The notes: generated by a model from the sequence alone, not told the origin. DNA of 64,000 nucleotides from Streptomyces agglomeratus (GCF_001746415.1 NZ_MEHJ01000001.1:5152501-5216500); one strand, 5' to 3'. Shown: positions 36,958 to 45,664, counted from the stretch's first letter. Made by a program: numbers and translations.

Positions 36958-36970
36958 AGGAAAGTTTCCT
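36958..36970. promoter_or_regulatory. ROK-type operator upstream of the repressor gene
   Basis: AGGAAA-G-TTTCCT is a perfect 13-bp palindrome 73 bp upstream of the repressor start and within its likely promoter. AT-rich palindromes of this sort are typical ROK-family operators. No second copy was seen before the binding-protein gene, so control of the operon would go through this site. Confidence 0.6.
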
Positions 36971-37082
36971 GTTGAGTTGGGACGAAAGTAAGGGCCCGTC
37001 AGCCGGCCGTCAAGGGCGTCCACGCACAGCGCCCCCGCGGCAACCGAAGCGTTACCTGCGGGGGCGCGGTCCGTCGTACGGG

Positions 37083-38150
37083 CTACTTGTGCAGATTCGG
37101 GGTGGGCGGCGGGATGGGGGACGCCGCGAGGGACTGCGGGGACGTCGGGCTGGCCAGTGCGGACGGCGCCGACATGCCGGCCGTCGGGTCGCCCGGAGCG
37201 GCCTCGTCGCCGAGCAGGGCCGGACCGCCGACGATCCTTATGCCGGCCCGGTCGAACGCCTGCTTGATGCGCCAGCGCAGTTCCCGCTCGACCCTGAGGG
37301 CCTTGCCCGGCATCGTCTTCGCCGAGACCCGCACGACCATCGAGTCGAGCAGCACCGAGTCCAGGCCGAGGACCTCCACCGGGCCCCACAGCAGCTCGTT
37401 CCAGGGTTCGCTCTTCGCGAGTTCCTCGGCGGTCTCCACGATGACCTCGCGCACCCGGTCCAGGTCCTCCGTCGGACGTACCTGTACGTCGACCCCGGCC
37501 GTGGCCCAGCCCTGGGACAGGTTGCCGATGCGCTTGATCTCGCCGTTGCGGACGTACCAGATCTCGCCGCTCTCACCGCGCAGCTTCGTCACGCGCAGGC
37601 CGACCTCTATGACCTCGCCGGACGCCACACCCGCGTCGATGCTGTCCCCGACGCCGTACTGGTCCTCAAGGATCATGAAGACGCCGGAGAGGAAGTCGGT
37701 GACCAGGTTGCGGGCGCCGAAACCGAGCGCCACACCCGCGACACCCGCCGAGGCGAGGAGCGGCGCCAGATTGATGTTGAGCGCGCCGAGCACCATCAGG
37801 GCGCCCGTACCCAGGATCAGGAACGACGCGACGGAGCGCAGGACCGACCCGATCGCCTCCGAGCGCTGGCGGCGCCGCTCGGCGTTGACCAGAAGGCCGC
37901 CGAGCGCGGTGCCCTCGACCGCCTGGGCGCTGCGGTTCATCCGGGCTATCAGCTTGGTCAGCGAGCGGCGGATGACCGTACGCAGTACGGCGGCTATCAC
38001 GACGATCAGGAGGATGCGCAGGCCGACGCTCAGCCAGGTGGACCAGTTCTGCTCGACCCAGCTCGCGGCGTCGTTCGCCTGCTGCGCCGCCTCGTCGAGA
38101 GTGACGGGCTCGGGCGACGGATCAACGGCCGACAGGACGGACCAGAGCAC
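37083..38150 (-). CDS. MscS-family small-conductance mechanosensitive channel
   Basis: From GTG 38150 (GGAGG seven bases upstream) the 355-residue protein has a TM segment near residues 37-57, further helices around 90-125, and the MscS pore-lining helix pattern GVAGVALGFGARNLVTDFLSGVFMILEDQYGVGDSI. The cytoplasmic beta and alpha/beta domains follow (YVRNGEIKRIGNLSQGWA). MscS channels open when the membrane is stretched and release solutes in hypo-osmotic shock. The C-terminal 45 residues are Pro/Ala/Ser-rich and disordered. Family length is usual. Confidence 0.9.
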   Translation of the reverse strand: MLWSVLSAVDPSPEPVTLDEAAQQANDAASWVEQNWSTWLSVGLRILLIVVIAAVLRTVIRRSLTKLIARMNRSAQAVEGTALGGLLVNAERRRQRSEAIGSVLRSVASFLILGTGALMVLGALNINLAPLLASAGVAGVALGFGARNLVTDFLSGVFMILEDQYGVGDSIDAGVASGEVIEVGLRVTKLRGESGEIWYVRNGEIKRIGNLSQGWATAGVDVQVRPTEDLDRVREVIVETAEELAKSEPWNELLWGPVEVLGLDSVLLDSMVVRVSAKTMPGKALRVERELRWRIKQAFDRAGIRIVGGPALLGDEAAPGDPTAGMSAPSALASPTSPQSLAASPIPPPTPNLHK

Positions 38151-38390
38151 GGCGGGACCTCCAGGCGGGGTGGGACGACAACAGACCAACCACACTAACG
38201 GGGCATCCCGCATGGTCCGGCGCGGTGTTCGAGGGAGAGACAAGACTCACCAGGGCATGAAGACGGTGTGGTCGAAAACACTCCGAGCCCGTTACCCGGA
38301 CGTGGTGGCGTTTCGACCAGGCATGAGGGGAGACTGAGAGCAGATCGTCCCGGCGCGAGCCACGCGCCGCCGGCGTTATAGGAGGCATCC

Positions 38391-38927
38391 GTGCCGCATG
38401 TCCTGGTCCTCAACGCGTCGTACGAGCCGCTCGGCGTCGTACCGCTCCGCCGCGCGCTCGTCCTCGTCCTGGAGAACAAGGCTCTCTGCCTCGAGGAATC
38501 CGGCGCCTTCATGCACAGCGCGACCCGCGCTGTCCCCGCACCCAGCGTCGTGCGGCTGAAACGGTTCGTGCGGGTCCCCTACCGGGGGCCCGTTCCACTC
38601 ACCCGCCGTGCGCTCTTCGCCAGGGACGGCGGGCGCTGCATGTACTGCGGTGGCGTCGCAACCAGCGTCGACCACGTGGTCCCGCGCAGCCGGGGCGGAC
38701 AGCACGCCTGGGAGAACGTGGTGGCCGCGTGCCGCCGCTGCAACCACGTCAAGGCCGACCGGCACCTCATGGAGCTCGGCTGGCGCCTGCGCCACCAGCC
38801 GGCGCCGCCGTCCGGGCTGGCCTGGCGCATCATCGGGACCGGCCACCGGGACCCGCGCTGGCTGCCGTACTTGCAGCCGTTCGGCGCGGACGACGCGCTG
38901 GCCCGGATCGACGGCATCTCGGCCTGA
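38391..38927 (+). CDS. HNH endonuclease family protein
   Basis: The 178-residue product from GTG 38391 follows a strong TAGGAGG. It has a conserved N-terminus VPHVLVLNASYEPLGVVP and the HNH signature CMYCGG ... SVDHVVPRSRGGQHAWENVVAACRRCNHVK with the catalytic His and two CxxC zinc pairs. This chromosomal HNH type is widespread in Actinobacteria and single-copy beside unrelated genes, so it is not obviously a restriction enzyme or homing nuclease. The cellular role is not established. Confidence 0.9.
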   Translation: MPHVLVLNASYEPLGVVPLRRALVLVLENKALCLEESGAFMHSATRAVPAPSVVRLKRFVRVPYRGPVPLTRRALFARDGGRCMYCGGVATSVDHVVPRSRGGQHAWENVVAACRRCNHVKADRHLMELGWRLRHQPAPPSGLAWRIIGTGHRDPRWLPYLQPFGADDALARIDGISA

Positions 38928-38965
38928 GATCCGGCGGACCCCCTCGGGATGTGTCCTCGATCGCC

Positions 38966-38990
38966 GGACGGGCTCCCTCGGAGCCCGTCC
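38966..38990. terminator. Bidirectional hairpin between HNH and glycosidase genes
   Basis: GGACGGGCTCC (38966-38976) and GGAGCCCGTCC (38980-38990) are perfectly complementary with a three-base loop. The structure lies between convergent genes and should terminate transcription from both sides. Confidence 0.8.
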
Positions 38991-39043
38991 CCCTTCGAGG
39001 AGCGGGGGCCGGGACGGAGCCCCGGCAGCCACCCGCGCCGGGG

Positions 39044-42022
39044 CTAGTCCGCCGCCACCGCGTATGCCTCGACCCCGAACAGCGAGTAGCCGAACGGCAG
39101 CGCCCGCTCGTCGCACTGCACCCGCACGAACCGCGCGTCCTTCGCGTCCATCCGGACCGCCTCGCGCCCGCCCCGCCCTTCCCGGACCGTCGCGGCCGTG
39201 CGCCACGTGCGGCCGTCCTGCGACACCTGGACGCGGTACCTCTTCGCGTACGCCTCCTGCCAGTGCAGTACGACCTGCCCGAGCCGCACCGGCTCCGCGA
39301 ACTCCGCCTGCCACCACGCCGAGGGGCCTATCGGCGAGGTCCACCGGGTCGCGGGGTCGCCGTCGGCGGCGTGCGGCGCCGGGAAGTCGGCGGTCTCGTC
39401 GCCGGACGACGACACCAGCACGCCCGCGCCCCGGACGAGATCGGGCCCGTCCGTGCGCGGGAACGCCCGCACCGTGAGCACACTGTCCTGTCCGTCGAAG
39501 GACACCGGCACCCGGTACTCGCCCGCCCGCACCGCCTTGCCGACCCGGACATCGAGCGGGACCGCGGTCGACGCGCCGCGCGGCACCGTCGTCGCCCTGG
39601 GCGCCCGCACCTCGATGCCCTTCGGCGCCTCGGCCGTCAGCCGGCCCCGCACCTCGCCGGGGCGCTGCCCGGTCAGCCGCACCGTGACGCGCTCCGGCCG
39701 GCTGCCGCCGATCTCCGCGTCCGTCTCGCTGCGCTCAAGACGCAGCCCCGCCCGCGGCTCGTCCCCGAACCAGGGCACCAGCCGGTGCACGACGGGAGCG
39801 CCGCCGCCACTGTCCGCGTCCCAGGTCAGGCGTACGGCGTCCACCCGCGCACCCTCCGCGTCCGTCTGCGTCCACCCGCTGCCGGACAGCGTGCCGACGC
39901 GCCGCCAGCCCTCGCCCGGCACCAGTGCCTCGACGGCCGCGCCCTCACCCGTACCCGGCTCGGTCATGGCGGTCAGCGCCTCGACCGGGCGCGCCCTGTC
40001 CAGCCGTACGGTGTACGAACCGGCGTCCTGCGAGACGCTGCCCGCCTCGCGGTCCGCGCCGGTCCAGGCGTCCGCCGCCTCGACGGCCTTCGTCAGGAAC
40101 GGGTCGAGCACACCCTTGCCGACGGTGACCCGGCTCGCCTCCAGCGAGCCCCGCAGCGCGTCCAGGTCGAGCGACGCGCGCCAAGCGGCCGTGCCGTCGC
40201 CGCGCGCCTGCGCCTGGAGCAGGTCGACGGACAGCTCGCCCGCCCTCCCGTACCGCGACAGTTGCTCGGTCCACGGCCGTACCTCGGCGTCGAAGGCGCC
40301 GCCCGCCGGGCCCCGGAGCCGTGACGGGGCCTCGCGCATCACCGTGAACGCGTCGCGCAGCTTCCGCGCCGCCGCGTCCCGCACCCGCCCGTCGGCGGAC
40401 GCCCGCGTCGCCCAGAAACCGTCGATGAGCGGCCGGAGGTACGCCGACTCCTCGCCGCCCAGTACGGACGACGCGTCGTTGCCCGCCAGGGCGCGCATCG
40501 CCTCGCGGGCCGCCGGGTCGGCGCCCGCCAGGTCGTCCATCGCGGCCTGCCAGGACTCCTGCGGCTGGTAACCACGGGGGTTCCAGGCGTAGTCGGCGGC
40601 CGTGAACAGCGGGATGCGGGAGGCGGACGCCTGCTCCATCGCGTTGGCGAGGAGGGCGGCGGAGCCGCCGGCGACGGCGGGGTCGCGGCCCGTGTAGGGG
40701 CCGAGGAAGATGCGGTCCTGGGCGTAGTCGTTGACCGGGTAGTTGTCCATGGTGACCAGCGGATGCGCGAACGCCGCGCGCGCCCCGGCGAGTTCGCGCC
40801 CGGTGATCGTCTTCGGTACGACGCCGACGCCCGTCCACGCGACCTGCACCCCGCCGTCCAGCTCGGCGGCGAGCGCCTGCCGGTACTCGGTGTCGCCCTC
40901 CTGGTAGAACTCCGTCGGCATCACCGACAGCGGCTCGGACCCCGGGTGCCGTTCCGCGAGGTGCCGCGCCACCGCGTTGGCCACCCGCGCGTGGGCCTTC
41001 GCCGCCGCCTCCGGGCCCGAGCCGAAGGTGTCCGCGTCCGCCTCGCAGTGCCACTCGCTGTAGCTGACGTCCTGGAACTGGAGCTGGAAGGAGCGGACCC
41101 CGAGCGCCCACATCGCGTCGAACTTGCGGTTCAGCGCCCTGATGTCACCGTCGGACGACATGCACATCGCCTGCCCCGGCGCCACGGCCCAGCCGAGCGT
41201 CACATGACTGCTGCGGGCCCGCTCGGCGAGCGCCCGGAAGTCCGCGCGCCGGTCCGCCGGGTACGGGTCGCGCCAGCGGGCCTGGCGGTACGGGTCGTCA
41301 CCGGGGGCGTAGAGGTACCGGTTCTGCTTCGTACGGGCCATGAAGTCGACCTGGTCGAGACGCTGTTCGCGCGTCCACGGCTGCCCGTAGAACCCCTCGG
41401 TCATACCGCGTACGGCCGTCCCCGGCCAGTCGCGGACCAGGGCGCCCGCGATCCGCTTCCCCCGGTCATCCGTCACCAGCTGCCGCAGGGTCTGCGCCGC
41501 GTGGAACAGGCCGTCCTCGCCGACCCCGTCGAGCGCGACCGTGTCCCGCCCGTCGACACTGCCGACGGCTATCCGGTAGCCCCCGGACGGCAGATCGGCG
41601 CGTTCGGGCGCGCGCAGGGCGCGCAGCGCGTCGCTCGCGCCGGTGCCTCCGGCCCGTACGACAAGGCCGCGTGCGGGCAGCGGCTCGTCGGGCCGCACGG
41701 TGTACAGCGTCTGCACGCCCGCGTCGCGCAGCACGTCCCCGAGGGCCTCCAGGGCGTACGGGTCCGTGCCCGCCTCGGCGACGAGCACCGCTTCCGCGCC
41801 CACCGGCACCGGCTGCCCGGCCGCCCGTATCGACTGCGGCCGGGGCCAGACGGCGGGCAGCGCCGCGTCGCTCGCGTTGTCCGGCTTCGTGGCGGCGGGG
41901 GCGCCCGGGTCGGGATCGGAGGGGGCCGCGACCGCTCCGTGCGAACCGCCGAGCAGCCCACCGATCACCGCGACCGCGACAGCGCCCGTACCCCTCGCGC
42001 CCCTCTTGCGCCCCAACTGCAC
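39044..42022 (-). CDS. Secreted GH84-type beta-N-acetylglucosaminidase / hyaluronidase-like
   Basis: From GTG 42022 (GAGGAGA upstream) the 992-residue product has a twin-arginine-poor Sec signal (about 1-30), a GH20b-like N-terminal domain, and a GH84 domain (about 190-490; GMTEGFYGQPW, YLYAPGDDPY). Helical and immunoglobulin-like segments follow, ending in a F5/8 discoidin-type CBM32 (ADGDPATRWTSPIG ... VSQDGRTWRTAAT). GH84 enzymes use two adjacent Asp residues; the equivalent place here, around 41069-41077, reads Phe-Gln-Asp. The enzyme probably acts on GlcNAc-containing glycans outside the cell. Upstream ATG 42100 would precede the signal peptide by a poorly supported extension. Confidence 0.85.
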   Translation of the reverse strand: MQLGRKRGARGTGAVAVAVIGGLLGGSHGAVAAPSDPDPGAPAATKPDNASDAALPAVWPRPQSIRAAGQPVPVGAEAVLVAEAGTDPYALEALGDVLRDAGVQTLYTVRPDEPLPARGLVVRAGGTGASDALRALRAPERADLPSGGYRIAVGSVDGRDTVALDGVGEDGLFHAAQTLRQLVTDDRGKRIAGALVRDWPGTAVRGMTEGFYGQPWTREQRLDQVDFMARTKQNRYLYAPGDDPYRQARWRDPYPADRRADFRALAERARSSHVTLGWAVAPGQAMCMSSDGDIRALNRKFDAMWALGVRSFQLQFQDVSYSEWHCEADADTFGSGPEAAAKAHARVANAVARHLAERHPGSEPLSVMPTEFYQEGDTEYRQALAAELDGGVQVAWTGVGVVPKTITGRELAGARAAFAHPLVTMDNYPVNDYAQDRIFLGPYTGRDPAVAGGSAALLANAMEQASASRIPLFTAADYAWNPRGYQPQESWQAAMDDLAGADPAAREAMRALAGNDASSVLGGEESAYLRPLIDGFWATRASADGRVRDAAARKLRDAFTVMREAPSRLRGPAGGAFDAEVRPWTEQLSRYGRAGELSVDLLQAQARGDGTAAWRASLDLDALRGSLEASRVTVGKGVLDPFLTKAVEAADAWTGADREAGSVSQDAGSYTVRLDRARPVEALTAMTEPGTGEGAAVEALVPGEGWRRVGTLSGSGWTQTDAEGARVDAVRLTWDADSGGGAPVVHRLVPWFGDEPRAGLRLERSETDAEIGGSRPERVTVRLTGQRPGEVRGRLTAEAPKGIEVRAPRATTVPRGASTAVPLDVRVGKAVRAGEYRVPVSFDGQDSVLTVRAFPRTDGPDLVRGAGVLVSSSGDETADFPAPHAADGDPATRWTSPIGPSAWWQAEFAEPVRLGQVVLHWQEAYAKRYRVQVSQDGRTWRTAATVREGRGGREAVRMDAKDARFVRVQCDERALPFGYSLFGVEAYAVAAD

Positions 42023-42210
42023 GGCCGTCTCCTCAGTCGCGTCAGTCTTCCCCTGTGGGCCCCGAGCCCACCACCCGTCCGGCCGGGTGTCAATTTTCAT
42101 ACAGGGAAGCGGGTGTGACGCGGGACACGTTGATGGAACGTATACGTCTGCGGCCGTGTCCTTTGGGTAGGGCTGCTGTGTCCACTTAGCCCCACCGTAG
42201 GGAGGCCCCT

Positions 42211-42471
42211 GTGGCCGCTGCACAGCTTCTCCTCTCAGCCCTGTCCAAACCCGTGCCCGCCCCCCGTGCCCAGCTCGACGACGCGTTCCCCTTCGACGAC
42301 GCGGGCTTCGCGGAGCCGCTGCTCACCTCCGAGCCGCCGCTGACCAGCGAACCCCCCATGGCAGACGCCGCCCCGCTCACCAGTGAGCCGCCGATGGCCG
42401 ACGCCGCCCCCCTGACCAGCGAACCGACCGCCCACGGCACGGCATCGGGCATGGAGCCCACGGGGGTCTAG
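42211..42471 (+). CDS. Small repeat-containing protein directly upstream of malQ
   Basis: The 86-residue product starts at GTG 42211 after GGAGG and stops at the base before the malQ ATG. Its middle is made of repeats LTSEPP, LTSEPPMADAAP, LTSEPPMADAAP and LTSEP. The two full copies are identical as protein but differ at seven synonymous codon positions, including serine AGC/AGT (and TCC in the first partial copy), which argues that the peptide is selected. It has no signal peptide or membrane segment and is acidic. Function unknown; the coupling suggests a link to MalQ or to its translation. Confidence 0.65.
   Translation: MAAAQLLLSALSKPVPAPRAQLDDAFPFDDAGFAEPLLTSEPPLTSEPPMADAAPLTSEPPMADAAPLTSEPTAHGTASGMEPTGV
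42322..42426 (+). repeat. Coding repeats LTSEP(PMADAAP) in the pre-malQ ORF
   Basis: The units start at 42322 (partial), 42340, 42376 and 42412 (partial). The two complete units (36 bp each) have no amino-acid difference but seven synonymous changes. This pattern is unlike fresh slippage repeats, which are near-identical in DNA. Confidence 0.75.
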
Positions 42472-44643
42472 ATGGGCCTTGCCCGGCTTGCGGCCCTTCA
42501 CGGCGTCGCCACGTCCTACCAGCCTTCGGCGCACCGCACGCTCCAGGTCCCCGACGACACGGTGGTGGCCGTTCTGGCCGCCCTCGGCGTCGACGCGCGC
42601 ACGCCCGACGCGGTGCGTACGGCCCTCGAAGCGCACGAGACCGCCGCCCGCCGTCTGCTGCCCGCCACGCTGGTGTCCTGGACGGGCCCGAGCGGCCCCG
42701 AGCCGCCGCCCGCCGTCGCCGGCCTGCCTCCGGGCACACGGCTGCGCGTCGAGACGGAGCAGGGGCCGGCGGTGGAGTGGGAGGCGCTGCCCGCCGGGCC
42801 GCCGCCGGACGACCCGACCCCCGGGGCAGCGCCCCAGGCCGGCGCGGCGCCGCCGCCTCCCGCCCCGCGCGAGGGCTGGGCGGAACTTCCGCTGGGCGTG
42901 CACCGGCTGGGCGTGCGGACTCCGGAGGGCCGCGAGGACTCGGCCACGCTCGTCGTCGCGCCCGCCCGCGTCCCGCAGGCTCCCGGCCGCACCTTCGGGT
43001 TCATGGTCCAGCTCTACTCCCTGCTCTCCCGGCGCTCCTGGGGCATGGGCGACCTCGGCGACCTCGCCGAGCTCGCGGCCTGGTCCGGGCGCTCCCTGGG
43101 CGTCGGATTCGTGCAGATCAACCCGCTGCACGCGGCCGTCCCCGGTACGCCCACCGACCCGTCGCCGTACCGCCCGTCCTCCCGCCGCTTCCCCGACCCC
43201 GTGCACCTGCGGGTCGAGGACGTGCCGGAGTACGCCCACGTACCCCGGGCGGACCGGGCCCGTATCGACGACCTGCTCGACCGAGCCGCCACCCTGCGCG
43301 ACGGTGTTCTGCGCAAGGGCGAGCTGATCGACCGCGACGCGGTGTGGCAGCTGAAGAAGCAGGCCCTGGAGCTCGTACGGTCCGTACCGCTCGGCCCCGG
43401 CCGTCGCGCCGCGTACTGCGACTTCCTGGCCGAGCAGGGCACGGTGCTGGAGGACCACGCCACCTGGTGCGCGCTGGCCGAGGTGCACGGGCCCGACTGG
43501 CACGCCTGGCCGGCCGAGCTGCGCGACGATCCGCGCTCCGCCGCCGTGGAGCGCGCCCGCGACGAGCTGTACGACCGCGTCGACCTGCACGGCTGGCTGG
43601 CCTGGCTCACCGACACCCAGCTGGCCGCCGCGCAGAGCGCCGCCCGCGAGGCCGGCATGCCCGTCGGCATCGTCCACGACCTGGCCGTCGGCGTGCACCC
43701 GGGCGGCGCGGACGCCTGGGCCCAGCAGGACGCGTACGCCCGGGGCATGTCCGTCGGCGCCCCGCCGGACGCCTTCAACGCGCTCGGCCAGGACTGGGGC
43801 CTGCCCCCGTGGCGCCCCGACGTCCTGGCCGCCGGCGGGTACGCCCCCTTCCGGGGCCTGCTGCGGGGCCTCCTGCGCAACGCGGGCGCCCTGCGCATCG
43901 ACCACGTCATGGGGCTGTTCCGGCTCTGGTGGATCCCGGAGGGCCGGGAGCCCACGGAGGGGACGTACGTCCGCTACGACGCGGAAGCGATGCTCGCCGT
44001 ACTCGCCCTGGAGGCACACCTGGCGGGCGCGAGCGTCATAGGGGAGGACCTGGGCACGGTGGAACCCGGCGTCCGGGACGCGCTCGCCGAGCGCGGCGTG
44101 TCCGGCACGTCCGTGCTGTGGTTCGAGCGCGACTGGGCCGGTACGGGCGAACCGCTGCCCCCGGAGAGCTGGCGCGAGAACTGCCTGGCCACGGCCACCA
44201 CACACGATCTGCCGTCCACCGCCGCCCGTCTCACCGGCGAGCACGTGGTGCTGCGCCACCGGCTCGGGCTGCTCACGCGCCCGCTGGAGGAGGAGCGGGC
44301 GGAGGCGGCCGTGGAGGTGGCCGACTGGCTGTCGTACCTGGCCCGGCTCGGGTTGCTGCCGGAAGGCGCGGGCGACGAGGAGGGCGAGATCCGCGCCGTG
44401 TACCGCTTCCTGCTGCGCACCCCCGCCCGGATGGCCGGCATCTGGCTGCCGGACGCCGTCGGCGACCGCCGGCCGCAGAATCTTCCGGGCACCTGGGACC
44501 AGTACCCCAACTGGCGCCTGCCCGTGGCCGACGCCGAGGGGCGCCCCGTAACCCTGGAGGAACTGGCCGCATCCCCCCGCCTGCACGACCTGGTCGCAGC
44601 CTTCCGGACGCGTACGGCACCCCCGGGCGCGCGGCTCTCCTAG
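42472..44643 (+). CDS. malQ: 4-alpha-glucanotransferase (amylomaltase)
   Basis: The 723-residue GH77 protein has the actinobacterial N-terminal extension (ARLAALHGVATSYQPSAHRTL) followed by the catalytic barrel: YSLLSRRSWGMGDLGDL, QINPLHA, the nucleophile region LRIDHVMGLFRLWW, acid/base IGEDLGTVEPGVRDAL and TTHDLPSTAARLTGEH. MalQ transfers glucan segments between maltodextrins in maltose and glycogen metabolism. ATG is adjacent to the preceding repeat ORF stop with no separate ribosome site, so translation is likely coupled. Full length. Confidence 0.94.
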   Translation: MGLARLAALHGVATSYQPSAHRTLQVPDDTVVAVLAALGVDARTPDAVRTALEAHETAARRLLPATLVSWTGPSGPEPPPAVAGLPPGTRLRVETEQGPAVEWEALPAGPPPDDPTPGAAPQAGAAPPPPAPREGWAELPLGVHRLGVRTPEGREDSATLVVAPARVPQAPGRTFGFMVQLYSLLSRRSWGMGDLGDLAELAAWSGRSLGVGFVQINPLHAAVPGTPTDPSPYRPSSRRFPDPVHLRVEDVPEYAHVPRADRARIDDLLDRAATLRDGVLRKGELIDRDAVWQLKKQALELVRSVPLGPGRRAAYCDFLAEQGTVLEDHATWCALAEVHGPDWHAWPAELRDDPRSAAVERARDELYDRVDLHGWLAWLTDTQLAAAQSAAREAGMPVGIVHDLAVGVHPGGADAWAQQDAYARGMSVGAPPDAFNALGQDWGLPPWRPDVLAAGGYAPFRGLLRGLLRNAGALRIDHVMGLFRLWWIPEGREPTEGTYVRYDAEAMLAVLALEAHLAGASVIGEDLGTVEPGVRDALAERGVSGTSVLWFERDWAGTGEPLPPESWRENCLATATTHDLPSTAARLTGEHVVLRHRLGLLTRPLEEERAEAAVEVADWLSYLARLGLLPEGAGDEEGEIRAVYRFLLRTPARMAGIWLPDAVGDRRPQNLPGTWDQYPNWRLPVADAEGRPVTLEELAASPRLHDLVAAFRTRTAPPGARLS

Positions 44644-44663
44644 GCGTTCGCTACGTTTGCACC

Positions 44664-44894
44664 GTGGACAAGAAGAACGCCCTGCGCGCCGGCGCCGTCG
44701 CGGCCGGTACGACGCTGATGATGCTGCTCATGTCGTCCCCCGCGCTCGCGCTCACGCGCGACGACGGTGACGACCCCGGTCCCGGCCTGAGTGTGGCCGA
44801 GACGCTCGGCCTGTACGTCGTGGCCCCGATCGCGCTGTTCCTGGTGATCACGGGTCTCGTCATGGTGCTGGACAAGTCCAAGAAGCAGGTCTGA
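44664..44894 (+). CDS. Small membrane protein
   Basis: The 76-residue product from GTG 44664 has a basic start, a signal-like hydrophobic segment (about 8-30) ending ALA, a short acidic DDGDDPGPG segment, and a second membrane helix (about 48-68) with a Lys-rich end. It lies 20 bp after malQ and before a strong hairpin, so it probably shares the malQ transcript. I recognise the pattern as common in Streptomyces but know no function. Confidence 0.65.
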   Translation: MDKKNALRAGAVAAGTTLMMLLMSSPALALTRDDGDDPGPGLSVAETLGLYVVAPIALFLVITGLVMVLDKSKKQV

Positions 44895-44916
44895 CGCCAC
44901 GCGCCGACACGTCTTG

Positions 44917-44966
44917 GAGGGCGTCCTCGTCCGTACGCGACCACGCGTACGGACGAGGACGCCCTC
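44917..44966. terminator. Perfect 23-bp stem hairpin between convergent genes
   Basis: The 23-base arms (44917-44939 and 44944-44966) are perfectly complementary around a four-base loop ACCA and are followed by GCGTTTT on the plus strand. The element separates the malQ transcript from the convergent marR gene. Its stem is exceptionally long for a chromosomal terminator. Confidence 0.85.
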
Positions 44967-44979
44967 GCGTTTTCCGGAG

Positions 44980-45036
44980 CCGGGTTCCAGGGGCCGCTTC
45001 CGGGCCGGGTTCCAGGGCCGGGTTCTAGGGCCGGGT
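44980..45036. repeat. 13-bp repeats over the marR stop codon
   Basis: CCGGGTTCCAGGG (44980, 45005) and CCGGGTTCTAGGG (45018) recur, with a partial copy at 45031. The marR stop TAG (minus strand) exists only in the third copy, through one base difference from its neighbours. Confidence 0.65.
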
Positions 45037-45549
45037 CGATCCGGCCAGCAGTTGCCGCAGCAGCCCCTGGAGCTGCTCCACCTGCTCGTCGCCGAGCCCC
45101 GCGAGCGCCTCGTGCTGGATCTCCAGGCCCGCCGCCACGGCCTCGTCGACGATCGCCAGGCCGCGCTCGGAGAGCGTGACCCGCAGCCCCCGCCGGTCGT
45201 GCGGATCGGGGCTGCGGCTGAGCAGCCCGGCCCGCTCCAGCTTGTCGAGCCGGCCCGTCATCCCGCCGGTGGTGAGCATCAGCGTCGCGGAGAGCTGGCG
45301 CGGTGAGAGGGTGTACGGCTCACCGGAGCGGCGCAGCGTCGCGAGGACGTCGAACTCGCCCCGGGAGATCCCGAACCGGCCGTACGCCTTCTCGATGCGG
45401 TCGCCCATGGCGCGCGCGATGCGGTAGACGCGGCCGAAGACGGCCATCGGGGCGGTGTCGAGGTCGGGGCGTACCTCGGCCCACTGGGCGGTGATGGCGT
45501 CGACGGGGTCCTTGGGGGTCTGGGTCGCCTTGGTCGCCTTGGTCGTCAT
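45025..45549 (-). CDS. MarR family transcriptional regulator
   Basis: The 174-residue product from ATG 45549 has the MarR winged-helix pattern: GRVYRIARAMGDRIEKAYGRFGISRGEFDVLATL, LSPRQLSATLMLTTGGMTGRLDKLERAGLL and the wing RSPDPHDRRGLRVTLSERG. MarR dimers bind palindromes and are released by small ligands. It is divergent from an EamA transporter gene with a perfect operator-like palindrome between them, so it probably represses itself and the exporter. Its extreme C-terminus lies in 13-bp repeats. Confidence 0.92.
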   Translation of the reverse strand: MTTKATKATQTPKDPVDAITAQWAEVRPDLDTAPMAVFGRVYRIARAMGDRIEKAYGRFGISRGEFDVLATLRRSGEPYTLSPRQLSATLMLTTGGMTGRLDKLERAGLLSRSPDPHDRRGLRVTLSERGLAIVDEAVAAGLEIQHEALAGLGDEQVEQLQGLLRQLLAGSTRP

Positions 45550-45584
45550 GCCCGCAGTATCCGGAGACCTCCGCTCGGCCGCAA

Positions 45585-45627
45585 GAAAGTTGCTTGACGG
45601 AAAGTAGCTTACGAGTAAGCTACTTTC
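45585..45627. promoter_or_regulatory. MarR operator: palindrome plus extra half-site
   Basis: GAAAGTAGCTTAC (45600-45612) and GTAAGCTACTTTC (45615-45627) are perfectly complementary around GA. A related half-site GAAAGTTGCTTGAC begins at 45585, 15 bp upstream in the same orientation. The cluster lies in the divergent intergenic region and fits binding of one or two MarR dimers. Confidence 0.82.
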
Positions 45628-45664
45628 TACCAACCTACCTTCTGGCTTCGGGGGCCGAGCAGTC

